From Hyphomicrobiales bacterium (GTDB lineage Bacteria > Pseudomonadota > Alphaproteobacteria > Rhizobiales > UBA4765): DNA of 9,023 bases. The translations under genes were made by a program, and so were the position numbers. The DNA is taken from assembly GCA_027487195.1 (NCBI GenBank), contig JAIYEB010000082.1, forward strand, positions 1-9,023, written 5' to 3'. The first letter of the stretch is position 1, and every line of letters begins with the position of its first letter. Positions 1 through 5,759 of this stretch are shown here, in pieces. The notes beneath the pieces were generated by a model. It made no database searches and was not told the DNA's origin. It saw nothing but the letters and a program-made list of their open reading frames with translations.

Positions 1-642
1 GTGATGGCTCGAACCGGTGGCGATGGCCCGCGTGGCATTTCAACCTTCGTGGTTGAAGCGGGAGCAGCGGGCCTGTCCTTTGGCGCGCAGGAACGAAAGC
101 TTGGCTGGAAGTCGCAGCCAACCGCCATGGTCATTCTTGATCAGGTCCGGGTTCCAGCCTCCCACCGGCTTGGCTCGGAGGGCGAAGGCTTTCGCATTGC
201 CATGTCGGGCCTTGATGGCGGGCGCATCAACATCGCCGCCTGTTCGCTCGGAGGGGCAAGCTTCGCGCTCGACCACACCCTGGCGTACGTCAAGGAGCGC
301 CATCAGTTTGGCCAGGCGCTTTCGGACTTCCAGGCGCTGCGCTTCCGGCTCGCGGACATGGCGACGGAGCTTGAAGCCGCACGCCTTATGGTCCACCGCG
401 CAGCAGATGCGCTCGACCGGCGCGATCCTGCAGCCACGCGCCTTGCTGCGATGGCCAAGCGCTTTGCCACCGATGCCTGCTTCACGATCGTGAATGAGTG
501 CCTGCAGCTTCATGGCGGCTACGGCTATCTCCAGGACTACCCCATCGAGCGGATCTTGCGAGACGTACGCGTCCACCAGATCCTTGAGGGCACCAACGAG
601 ATCATGCGCGTGATCATCGCGCGCGATCTGATCGGGGCCTAG
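1..642 (+). CDS. Acyl-CoA dehydrogenase, C-terminal part (probably isobutyryl-CoA dehydrogenase); 5' end outside window
   Basis: This is the last 213 residues of a FAD-dependent acyl-CoA dehydrogenase. The frame is open from base 1, so the true start lies to the left and the GTG at base 1 is not the start. Visible family marks are the end of the middle beta domain (LGWKSQPTAMVILDQVRVP) and the C-terminal helical FAD-binding domain with ERHQFGQALSDFQALRFRLADM, HGGYGYLQDYPIERILRDVR and ILEGTNEIMR. The Glu of LEGT (codon 586-588) aligns with the catalytic base of the medium-chain enzyme family. Such enzymes oxidise acyl-CoA to 2-enoyl-CoA and pass electrons to ETF in the cytoplasm. Specificity cannot be read from this fragment alone. 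Isobutyryl-CoA as substrate is inferred from the hydrolase and 3-hydroxyisobutyrate dehydrogenase genes downstream, which would place it at the third step of valine breakdown. The stop is two bases before the next start, so the genes are surely co-transcribed. The alternative is a short/branched-chain acyl-CoA dehydrogenase of other specificity. Confidence 0.9.
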   Translation: MMARTGGDGPRGISTFVVEAGAAGLSFGAQERKLGWKSQPTAMVILDQVRVPASHRLGSEGEGFRIAMSGLDGGRINIAACSLGGASFALDHTLAYVKERHQFGQALSDFQALRFRLADMATELEAARLMVHRAADALDRRDPAATRLAAMAKRFATDACFTIVNECLQLHGGYGYLQDYPIERILRDVRVHQILEGTNEIMRVIIARDLIGA

Positions 643-644
643 CA

Positions 645-1673
645 GTGGACTGCCGGATTGAAACAATCGGTCATGCGGGCGTGATCACGCTCGACAAGCC
701 TGCAACGCTCAATGCGCTGACGCACGACATGATCCGGACGATTGCGGGCGCGCTTGATGTTTTCGAAGCTGATCGCAGCGTCTTTCACGTCATCATTCGC
801 TCGACATCGCCAAAGGCCTTCAGCGCCGGCGGCGATATCCGCGCCATCATCGGCCAGATCAAGGAGCAGCGATTTGGCGAGGTCGAGCAGTTCTACCGGG
901 ATGAGTACAGCCTCAACCGGCGGATCAAGCGATACTCCAAGCCCTACATTGCGCTGATCGACGGCATCGTCATGGGCGGCGGGGTTGGCGTGTCGTTTCA
1001 CGGCTCGCACCGCGTCCTCAGCGAGAAAATCACCTTTGCCATGCCGGAAGTCGGCATTGGCCTGTTTCCGGATGTGGGCGCGACCTACTTCCTGCCACGC
1101 GTGCCAGCCTTTGCCGGCCTTCATCTGGCGCTGACCGGGACGCGGATCGGGCTCCATGATGCCATCGATCTCGGGCTTGGCACGCATCATGTGCCCGGTT
1201 CTGACCATACCGCGCTCTTGGAAGCCCTGTGCGCGTCGCCGGATGCGGACCGCACAATTGCGCGCTTCGCAGCACCTGCTGGTGGTGGACCCATGCTGCG
1301 CGAGGCCGCTGACCTCACCCGCATCTACGCCACCGGTACGCTCCAGGACATTCTCCAGCGCGTGCGAACCGACACGTCCGCAATTGCCGAGGCTGCCCGC
1401 GCCGTGTTGACACTGCGCTCGCCGACATCGGTTGCGATTGCCGCGCGGCAGATGCGCGATGGCGCCGGGCTTTCCTTTGAGGAGTGCATGCGTCTTGAGT
1501 TTCGTGTGGTGTCCCGCGTGATCCGCCAGCCGGACTTTCCCGAGGGCGTGCGCGCGGTCATTTTCGACCGGGACAATACTCCGCGCTGGACACCGGCGAC
1601 ATTTGAGGCGCTGGATATGGCTGCAATTGATCAGATGTTTGCGCCGCTCCCTGCGGGCGAACTGGAGTTCTAG
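645..1673 (+). CDS. Enoyl-CoA hydratase/isomerase family protein, probably 3-hydroxyisobutyryl-CoA hydrolase
   Basis: A 342-residue crotonase-fold enzyme. It likely hydrolyses 3-hydroxyisobutyryl-CoA to free 3-hydroxyisobutyrate and CoA, the valine step just before MmsB. Seen directly: AFSAGGDIRAI (residues 58-68) and GGGVG (111-115), which form the oxyanion hole of the crotonase fold; PEVGIGLFPDVGATYFLPR (134-152), the hydrolase-type active-site segment with Glu135 and Asp143; and a C-terminal block with SPTSVAIAARQM, LEFRV, DFPEGVRAVIFDRD and PRWTP. That last block is typical of the hydrolase (HIBCH) subfamily and absent from ordinary 260-residue enoyl-CoA hydratases; the length of about 340 also fits the hydrolase. 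The start is GTG at 645, two bases after the dehydrogenase stop, with GGGG at 634-637 as a weak ribosome binding site at 7-base spacing. The next gene begins three bases after the stop. The family is certain; the hydrolase assignment is strong from the C-terminus and operon context, though such proteins are often named only as enoyl-CoA hydratase. Confidence 0.9.
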   Translation: MDCRIETIGHAGVITLDKPATLNALTHDMIRTIAGALDVFEADRSVFHVIIRSTSPKAFSAGGDIRAIIGQIKEQRFGEVEQFYRDEYSLNRRIKRYSKPYIALIDGIVMGGGVGVSFHGSHRVLSEKITFAMPEVGIGLFPDVGATYFLPRVPAFAGLHLALTGTRIGLHDAIDLGLGTHHVPGSDHTALLEALCASPDADRTIARFAAPAGGGPMLREAADLTRIYATGTLQDILQRVRTDTSAIAEAARAVLTLRSPTSVAIAARQMRDGAGLSFEECMRLEFRVVSRVIRQPDFPEGVRAVIFDRDNTPRWTPATFEALDMAAIDQMFAPLPAGELEF

Positions 1674-1676
1674 CGA

Positions 1677-2081
1677 ATGAGCGTCCGGAGCCGTCCGATG
1701 CTTGGCTCAACCGCGAAGGCCCTCGTGGTCCCGGTGATGCTGCGGCTATTGTCGATCGCGTTCCTGGCCTCATGCCTGCAGCATTGGGGCGCGTTCATGG
1801 GCATGCCGAACGTTGTTCCCTTTGAGGACATGCCTCTCCATGCGCAGGTGGCGACCATCGTGTTTGCTGTCATCAAGCCCTTTGTCGCCGTTGGTCTGTG
1901 GCTCCTTGCGTCCTGGGGCGTGATCCTGTGGGTTTTGATCGCGGTCGCCGAAATCGGACTTCATGCGGTTTACGGACCCGTGTTCTTTGACCCGCTGGCC
2001 GTCACCGTGTTTCACGGGGTGACGATGGCGCTCTACCTCACCGTTGCCTGGCTCACGGCGGAACCCACTACGGACATATGA
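1677..2081 (+). CDS. Small four-helix membrane protein of unknown function (possibly DUF6163-like)
   Basis: A 134-residue hydrophobic protein with four likely membrane spans, at about residues 17-40, 57-77, 79-97 and 106-126. It has a short basic N-terminus (RSR near the start) and a short acidic tail. No catalytic motif is visible. The size and the pattern of a first helix followed by QHWGAFMGMP and then KPFVAVGLWLL resemble what I recall of the DUF6163 family, but I am not sure of that. The start is ATG at 1677, three bases after the hydrolase stop, with GGAG at 1664-1667 nine bases upstream. The stop TGA at 2079-2081 lies just before the mmsB ribosome binding site, so it is embedded in the valine operon and must be co-transcribed. 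A membrane protein between two soluble valine enzymes is unexpected. It might be a passenger or might have an unrelated envelope role; no function can be given from the sequence. Confidence 0.8.
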   Translation: MSVRSRPMLGSTAKALVVPVMLRLLSIAFLASCLQHWGAFMGMPNVVPFEDMPLHAQVATIVFAVIKPFVAVGLWLLASWGVILWVLIAVAEIGLHAVYGPVFFDPLAVTVFHGVTMALYLTVAWLTAEPTTDI

Positions 2082-2086
2082 AGGGG
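2081..2086 (+). promoter_or_regulatory. Ribosome binding site that decides the mmsB start
   Basis: AAGGGG lies six bases upstream of the ATG at 2093. The competing in-frame ATG at 2078 has no purine-rich stretch at the right distance, and would add five residues ahead of the conserved Rossmann strand. Confidence 0.65.
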
Positions 2087-2092
2087 CCTCAG

Positions 2093-2980
2093 ATGCGCAT
2101 TGCTTTTCTCGGACTTGGCAATATGGGCGGCCCGATGGCCGCAAACCTCATTCGAGCCGGGCATACCGTGTCAGGCTATGATCTAGGGGCCGCGCAGCTG
2201 CAGGCCCTGGCGCATGCGGGCGGGACAGCGGCAACATCGATTGCCTCGGCGGTCAAGGACGCGGATGTGGTGATCACGATGCTGCCGGCGGGCCAGCATG
2301 TCCGGGAAGCCGTGACCGGCCCTGATGGGGTTCTGGCCCATGTCAGCCCGGGCGCGCTGTTGATTGATTGCTCGACCATCGATGTGGCGACGGCGCGCGC
2401 GGTTGCTGTTGCGGTCGAGGCCAGGGGTTGCCAGTTCGTCGATGCGCCGGTGTCTGGCGGCGTTGGCGGGGCAAGCGCTGGCACGTTGACCTTCATGGTC
2501 GGCGGAGCGGACGGCGCTGTCGGCAAGGCCCACCCGATCCTGGAGCGCATGGGAAAAACGATTGTCCATTGCGGCGGGCCCGGGACAGGTCAGGCAGCGA
2601 AGATCTGCAACAACATGATCCTCGGCATATCCATGATTGCCGTGTCAGAGGCCTTCAACCTCGCGGATGGGCTCGGGCTTGATCGCCAGAAGCTCTTTGA
2701 TGTGGCGTCAAAGTCGTCCGGCCAGTGCTGGTCGTTGACGAGCTACTGCCCGGTTCCAGGTCCAGTTCCAACCTCGCCCGCCAATCGCGATTACGCCCCC
2801 GGCTTTACCGCGGCGATGATGCTCAAGGACCTGAACCTTGCGCAGGCTGCAGCGACAGGTGCTGAAACGGCGACCCCGCTTGGGGCGCAAGCTGCGGCTA
2901 TCTATGAAGCGTTCGTCGCGGCTGGAGGCAGCGCGACCGATTTTTCAGGGATCATTCGCCATCTCGGCGCGCGAAAGTAG
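2093..2980 (+). CDS. mmsB: 3-hydroxyisobutyrate dehydrogenase (MmsB)
   Basis: A 295-residue NAD-dependent enzyme of the beta-hydroxyacid dehydrogenase family. It oxidises 3-hydroxyisobutyrate to methylmalonate semialdehyde in valine catabolism, in the cytoplasm. Seen directly: an N-terminal Rossmann motif GLGNMGGPMAANL (residues 7-19); the substrate-binding loop DAPVSGGVGGASAGTLTFMVGG (117-138) with Ser121-Gly122-Gly123; and the catalytic segment GPGTGQAAKICNN with Lys170 and Asn174. Also present is the segment peculiar to 3-hydroxyisobutyrate dehydrogenases, SSGQCWSLTSY, PVPGPVP and YAPGF ending in MLKDLNLA with Lys245. An in-frame ATG at 2078 overlaps the previous stop. I chose ATG 2093 because AAGGGG at 2081-2086 sits six bases before it and because the family normally starts MRIAFLGLG. 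It is the last gene of the run; no convincing terminator follows. Confidence in function is high, given motifs, length and neighbours. Confidence 0.95.
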   Translation: MRIAFLGLGNMGGPMAANLIRAGHTVSGYDLGAAQLQALAHAGGTAATSIASAVKDADVVITMLPAGQHVREAVTGPDGVLAHVSPGALLIDCSTIDVATARAVAVAVEARGCQFVDAPVSGGVGGASAGTLTFMVGGADGAVGKAHPILERMGKTIVHCGGPGTGQAAKICNNMILGISMIAVSEAFNLADGLGLDRQKLFDVASKSSGQCWSLTSYCPVPGPVPTSPANRDYAPGFTAAMMLKDLNLAQAAATGAETATPLGAQAAAIYEAFVAAGGSATDFSGIIRHLGARK

Positions 2981-3183
2981 TTTGCGACCACGCGGCCCGT
3001 CGCCTTTCGCAGTTTTCGCACGCTCCCCGCACCCGCAATTTCGCCCGCTTTGGTCACAAAGGCGCCGCAGGCTCCTAACGCACGTCAATGACCTGGGGTT
3101 GCAAAACCTGATCAAAGCCCGGCCAAGACGGTAACGATCAGGGTACTTCGGTGAATCGCGGTGGTGAATCAATTTTCACGCGC

Positions 3184-3214
3184 TCGATTCCGTTTCGATT
3201 CGAAACGGACTCGA
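3184..3214. repeat. 31-bp near-perfect palindrome upstream of ldtR
   Basis: The core at 3190-3208 is a perfect inverted repeat, CCGTTTCGA and TCGAAACGG around a single central T at 3199. Symmetry continues outward to 3184 and 3214 with only one mismatched pair (3188/3210). No T-tract follows on the plus strand, so it does not look like an intrinsic terminator. A loop of one base would also be too tight for a full RNA hairpin. A binding site for a dimeric regulator is the likeliest reading; which regulator is unknown. Confidence 0.6.
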
Positions 3215-3296
3215 CCCTGCAGAGTCAACACAAGATGAAAACCGGCGTGAGCGAGTTAACTCTTAACCTTCGTCGGAAACACGAAAATTTAAGCCT

Positions 3297-3316
3297 GCAA
3301 ATTAAGTCGAATTTGC
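3297..3316. promoter_or_regulatory. Candidate operator upstream of ldtR (GCAAATT / AATTTGC inverted repeat)
   Basis: Seven-base perfect arms, GCAAATT at 3297-3303 and AATTTGC at 3310-3316, are separated by six bases, giving a 20-bp site of the size MarR-family dimers usually bind. It lies about 12 bases upstream of a -10-like TAGATT (3328-3333) and 78 bases before the ldtR start. A related CAAATTTG palindrome occurs at 5665-5672, before the L,D-transpeptidase gene. Binding by LdtR itself is inference. Confidence 0.4.
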
Positions 3317-3326
3317 CTGGTTCTCG

Positions 3327-3333
3327 CTAGATT
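3327..3333 (+). promoter_or_regulatory. Possible -10 element for ldtR
   Basis: CTAGATT at 3327-3333 resembles a -10 box. No good -35 box lies 16-18 bases upstream; TTGCCT at 3313-3318 is too close. If real, the promoter would need help from a regulator bound just upstream, and the leader would be about 55 bases, including the CGGAG/CTCCG hairpin at 3344-3358. Confidence 0.25.
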
Positions 3334-3394
3334 GTGCTCACAACGGAGACAAACTCCGACAAGACGAAACAGGGCAGCGAGAAGGAATATCCAG

Positions 3395-3907
3395 ATGAAC
3401 GCATCGATCAAGACCACGAAGACAGTTGAGGTCAAGCAGGAAGCTGCTCCGGTCAAGACGTATTACTTGGAAGCACTGGCGCTCATTGAGCGTACACACC
3501 GTGGCTTGTTGGATGTCATCAAGGATGAGTTCGACCGTCTCGGTCGCTCGGACGTCAATGCCACCCAGGCGCTCATCCTGTTCCATATGGGTGATTCCGA
3601 ACTGACCGCAGGCGAACTCAAGACCCGCGGCTATTATCTTGGCTCGAACGTCTCCTACAATCTGAAGAAGCTCGTCGATCTTGGATATGTCAGCCACCAG
3701 CGCTCTCGCGTTGACAAGCGTTCGGTGCGCATTGCGCTGACGCCGAAGGGCAAGGAAATCCGCGCTGTGGTCGACAAGCTCTATGATCGCCACACCCGCT
3801 CGATCGGCGTTGTCGGTGGTCTTGATGAGGCCGAGTTCACACGCATGACGGTTGGCCTGCAGCGCCTTGAGCGCTTCTGGATGGACCAGATCCGCTTCCG
3901 TCTTTGA
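3395..3907 (+). CDS. ldtR: MarR-family winged-helix transcriptional regulator LdtR
   Basis: A 170-residue regulator that matches the LdtR group of MarR proteins as I recognise it. The order is a charged, lysine-rich N-terminal tail (residues 1-20), a dimerisation helix (about 21-50: KTYYLEALALIERTHRGLLD), a helix-turn-helix and wing (about 54-118) with recognition helix around SNVSYNLKKLVDLGY (84-98) and wing SHQRSRVDKRSVRIALT (100-116), and a C-terminal dimerisation helix. There is no cysteine, so thiol-based sensing is excluded. In Candidatus Liberibacter asiaticus, LdtR controls an L,D-transpeptidase gene and osmotic tolerance, and an L,D-transpeptidase lies 1.85 kb downstream here. I chose ATG 3395 because GAAGGA at 3381-3386 sits eight bases before it; an upstream start at 3332 would add 21 arginine-rich residues and lacks such a site. 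The gene stands alone, follows a 414-base palindrome-rich gap and ends before a strong hairpin. Family certainty is high; the targets are inferred. Confidence 0.92.
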   Translation: MNASIKTTKTVEVKQEAAPVKTYYLEALALIERTHRGLLDVIKDEFDRLGRSDVNATQALILFHMGDSELTAGELKTRGYYLGSNVSYNLKKLVDLGYVSHQRSRVDKRSVRIALTPKGKEIRAVVDKLYDRHTRSIGVVGGLDEAEFTRMTVGLQRLERFWMDQIRFRL

Positions 3908-3957
3908 TCGGAACACAGATCAGGCGTGTCTCCTTACGGGGGTTTGGAGATGCGACC

Positions 3958-3992
3958 AGGCCTTGGGATGCAGAACGCATTCCAAGGCCTTT
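3958..3992 (+). terminator. Strong hairpin terminator after ldtR
   Basis: Arms AGGCCTTGGGATGC (3958-3971) and GCATTCCAAGGCCT (3977-3990) pair over 14 positions with one G-T wobble and a five-base loop, followed on the plus strand by a short T run. It lies 50 bases after the ldtR stop and also between ldtR and the convergent gene ending at 4042, so it may stop both transcripts. The T-tract is short, and none is seen on the minus-strand side. Confidence 0.75.
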
Positions 3993-4041
3993 CCATTGAG
4001 GCAGCAGCCGCGCAGCGCCCCAGCATGCCGGGTGCCTCGCC

Positions 4042-4668
4042 TTACGCCGGCGCGATGAAGGGCTGGCTGTGGGTCTGGAACACCGGCATGGCTTCGAGCA
4101 CATCCGCAAATGCGTCGAGCGCAGGAAACTGGCCACGCGATATGCGATCGGGATGGGCTTCGCGCGCAAAGCGAAATGCCACGGCAACCGCAATATCGGC
4201 ATGGCCAAGCTGTTCGCCCATGAGAAACGGCGTTGTTACACCCGCACAGGCAGCCTCGAGCGCGGCCAGCCCATCCTGGATCTGGCGAGCCCGTCGCTCG
4301 GTGAAGATGCGCGAGGGCTCGGCGTGGAGCACCTTTTCGTAAAACAGGCTGACCGCGACGTCAGCCGTTCCGGTCGCAATGCCTGTCAGCGCAAGCGCAC
4401 GCCTTCGGGTTGAATGCTCACTCGGCCAGAGCGAAGCGCCGGCCGGAGCTTCACCTTCAAGCCAGTCCAGGATCAGGTGGCTGTCGACCAGCACTGTGCC
4501 GTCGTCGAGGCGCAGGGTTGGCACCTTCGTCAGCGGCCCGAGATTGCGGAAGCGGTCTGCCTCGCGGAAAGTGGACCACGGGCGATGCTCGAACGCGATA
4601 CCGCGCAAAGCCATGGCGATGGCGACACGGCGGACGAATGGGCTGTCATACTGGCCAATGAGAAGCAT
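4042..4668 (-). CDS. Glutathione S-transferase family protein
   Basis: A 208-residue cytosolic protein with the two-domain glutathione S-transferase layout. The N-terminal thioredoxin-like domain (about 1-78) begins MLLIGQYDSPFVRRVAIAM, with Ser9 at the usual catalytic position. KVPTLRLDDG carries the cis-proline (Pro50), and VDSHLI carries the Asp62-Ser63 pair that normally holds the glutathione gamma-glutamyl group. The C-terminal helical domain contains FLMGEQLGHADIAVAVAFRF, the helix-capping region of the family. Length is typical. The substrate cannot be inferred; members of this family conjugate or reduce many electrophiles. The start is ATG at 4666-4668 on the minus strand, matching the standard first beta strand, although no clear ribosome binding site precedes it. 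It follows the DUF1295 gene on the same strand after 110 bases that contain a possible weak terminator, and it converges on ldtR. Confidence 0.9.
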   Translation of the reverse strand: MLLIGQYDSPFVRRVAIAMALRGIAFEHRPWSTFREADRFRNLGPLTKVPTLRLDDGTVLVDSHLILDWLEGEAPAGASLWPSEHSTRRRALALTGIATGTADVAVSLFYEKVLHAEPSRIFTERRARQIQDGLAALEAACAGVTTPFLMGEQLGHADIAVAVAFRFAREAHPDRISRGQFPALDAFADVLEAMPVFQTHSQPFIAPA

Positions 4669-4744
4669 AGGCGAAAGCTAGCCGCCGAGGTGCAGACTGT
4701 CCATTTCGACAATACGATGGGTATAGATCGCGCACGTTGAAGAA

Positions 4745-4775
4745 TGCGCCGGCTGCAGCGCACTCAGGCGGCGCA
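4745..4775 (-). terminator. Possible weak terminator after the DUF1295 gene
   Basis: Reading the minus strand just past the DUF1295 stop, TGCGCCG and CGGCGCA (plus-strand arms 4769-4775 and 4745-4751) pair perfectly. A one-base mismatch and three more pairs follow towards the loop, and TTCTTC comes after the stem. The tail is short, so read-through to the glutathione S-transferase gene is possible. The rest of the 4669-4778 gap shows no gene. Confidence 0.4.
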
Positions 4776-4778
4776 TGT

Positions 4779-5597
4779 CTACTCAGCCGGCAGGCGGCCC
4801 GGATCGGTTGCGCGGGGGCGCATGGGAACCAGCGTCGAAACCCGCCGACGATACTCAGCGTAGGCTGGACGGCTGCGCTCGAGATGGGCTTCGGTCAGCG
4901 GGATGGAGATGAACCAGAGCGCGAGCGCCAAAAGCACCGGGCCAAGAATCGCCCACCATGGCGCGCCGCCTGCATAGGCCATCAACGTGATGCCAACCCA
5001 GACCACGACTTCGCCGAAATAGTTCGGGTGGCGCGAGTATTTCCACAGGCGCTGCGCCATCACCCGGCCGTGGTTCGCGGGATTTGCCCGAAACTCGGAG
5101 AGTTGCAGGTCAGCGAAGGTTTCAATCAGGAAGCCAGCCAGGAACACGAGTGCGCCAAGCGCCAGAAGCGGCATCAGGATTGTCTCGTGGGCGCTGAGGA
5201 AGTTCGCGTGAATGGGCGCGGCAAACAGGAACAGCAGCACGGCCTGGACGAGGAACACCTTGAAAAACGACATCCACCACCAGCCTGGGCCGGCATCCGC
5301 TCGAAACGCGGCATAACGCGGGTCTTCGTGCGCTTCCCCAAAGAAGCGCGCGCCGGTGTAGATCACGATTCTGAGCGCCCAAAGCGCAACGGCAATGACG
5401 ATGGCACTGTCGACGGCATCAAGGCGGGGCGCTGCAGCGGCATGGACGCCGGCAATGACCAGAAACCCAAGACCCCAATAGAAATCGACGACACCGACGT
5501 TGCGAATGGCCGCAGACACGGCCCAAACAGCAGTGAATGCCGCGATCGTGATCAAGAGTGTGAGCAACGTCACAGGAATGCCAGATTCGATTGCCAT
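4779..5597 (-). CDS. DUF1295-family membrane protein (steroid 5-alpha-reductase / ICMT-like fold)
   Basis: An integral membrane protein of 272 residues with about six or seven hydrophobic spans (roughly 8-30, 35-55, 62-82, 110-128, 140-160, 196-210 and 214-235). The diagnostic segment is RLWKYSRHPNYFGEVVVW (183-200). This is the nucleotide- or SAM-binding stretch seen in DUF1295 and related to the C-terminal core of steroid 5-alpha-reductases and isoprenylcysteine methyltransferases. It is followed by the Glu-rich amphipathic tail LTEAHLERSRPAYAEYRRRVS (234-254). Members are predicted reductases or methyltransferases, but the substrate is unknown and I do not assign one. Three starts are possible: TTG at 5636, ATG at 5612 and ATG at 5597. 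I chose 5597 because GAAGG lies eight bases upstream, while the AGGA before 5612 touches the start codon. It is divergent from the L,D-transpeptidase gene. Confidence is high for the family and low for any function. Confidence 0.88.
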   Translation of the reverse strand: MAIESGIPVTLLTLLITIAAFTAVWAVSAAIRNVGVVDFYWGLGFLVIAGVHAAAAPRLDAVDSAIVIAVALWALRIVIYTGARFFGEAHEDPRYAAFRADAGPGWWWMSFFKVFLVQAVLLFLFAAPIHANFLSAHETILMPLLALGALVFLAGFLIETFADLQLSEFRANPANHGRVMAQRLWKYSRHPNYFGEVVVWVGITLMAYAGGAPWWAILGPVLLALALWFISIPLTEAHLERSRPAYAEYRRRVSTLVPMRPRATDPGRLPAE

Positions 5598-5696
5598 TTC
5601 CCAAACCTTCATTCCTGCACGGAAGCATTGCGGCAATTTATACGCTCTGCAATCGCTCCCGAGGCAAATTTGTGTTAACCCTTGTCGAAGACATAG

Positions 5697-5714
5697 TGCG
5701 GGAGATTTCCCGCA
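5697..5714. repeat. Inverted repeat TGCGGGA / TCCCGCA before the L,D-transpeptidase gene
   Basis: Perfect seven-base arms with a four-base centre (GATT) would sit at or just after the predicted transcription start. It could be an operator or a leader hairpin. Confidence 0.4.
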
Positions 5715-5727
5715 TCTGACGCAGAGG

Positions 5728-5742
5728 CGACCAAGCTGGTCG
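5728..5742. repeat. Inverted repeat CGACCA / TGGTCG in the L,D-transpeptidase leader
   Basis: Six-base perfect arms around AGC lie six bases before the GGAG ribosome binding site (5749-5752). An RNA hairpin here could influence translation; the tight three-base loop is possible but not ideal. Confidence 0.3.
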
Positions 5743-5759
5743 TTCGACGGAGACTGAAC

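Larger units (their letters stand above)
2981..3394. other. 414-base intergenic region between mmsB and ldtR, palindrome-rich
   Basis: No credible gene is present: the short frames here are arginine-rich and overlap mmsB out of frame. The left half (2981-3140) holds only weak inverted repeats, such as GCGAC/GTCGC at 2984-3003 and CTTTG/CAAAG at 3048-3061, neither of which makes a good terminator. The right half is more AT-rich and holds an 8-base direct repeat GGTGAATC (3150-3157 and 3163-3170, 13-base period), a 31-bp palindrome at 3184-3214, the 10-bp palindrome GAGTTAACTC at 3253-3262, an inverted repeat at 3297-3316, and a CGGAG/CTCCG hairpin at 3344-3358. This looks like a long control region for ldtR. 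Confidence 0.6.
5598..5759. promoter_or_regulatory. Divergent promoter region between the DUF1295 gene and the L,D-transpeptidase gene
   Basis: For the minus-strand gene, TATAAA (plus coordinates 5637-5642) is a good -10 candidate, with TTGCCT (5662-5667) as a -35 at a rather long 19-base spacing. For the plus-strand gene, TTGTGT (5670-5675) and CATAGT (5692-5697) make a modest promoter with 16-base spacing. Both -35 candidates overlap the palindrome CAAATTTG at 5665-5672, so one bound protein could affect both genes. These assignments are by eye. Confidence 0.4.

Noticed and set aside
40..666. Open frame of 208 codons on the minus strand
   Set aside because: It lies antisense to the acyl-CoA dehydrogenase, which carries the EGTNE active-site motif. 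No family resemblance is seen in the antisense product.
2984..3003. Possible terminator after mmsB (GCGAC/GTCGC followed by CTTT)
   Set aside because: The stem is only five bases with a ten-base loop and a three-base T run, which is too weak to call.
2838..3134. 98-codon plus-strand frame from the end of mmsB into the gap
   Set aside because: It overlaps mmsB out of frame, is extremely arginine-rich, and has no suitable ribosome binding site.
3253..3268. Possible CtrA site (GAGTTAACTCTTAACC)
   Set aside because: The two TTAA elements are three bases apart, not the seven of the classical TTAA-N7-TTAAC site, and the half-site TTAACCAT is not matched exactly. It is kept only as a palindrome within the gap.
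3338..3916. Open frame of 192 codons on the minus strand
   Set aside because: It covers ldtR in antisense almost exactly. The plus-strand protein has the full MarR layout and a good ribosome binding site.
4737..5678. Open frame of 313 codons on the plus strand
   Set aside because: It lies opposite the DUF1295 gene, whose minus-strand product has clear membrane spans and the YSRHPNYFGE motif. The plus-strand product is highly charged with no recognisable motif, a usual shadow in GC-rich DNA.
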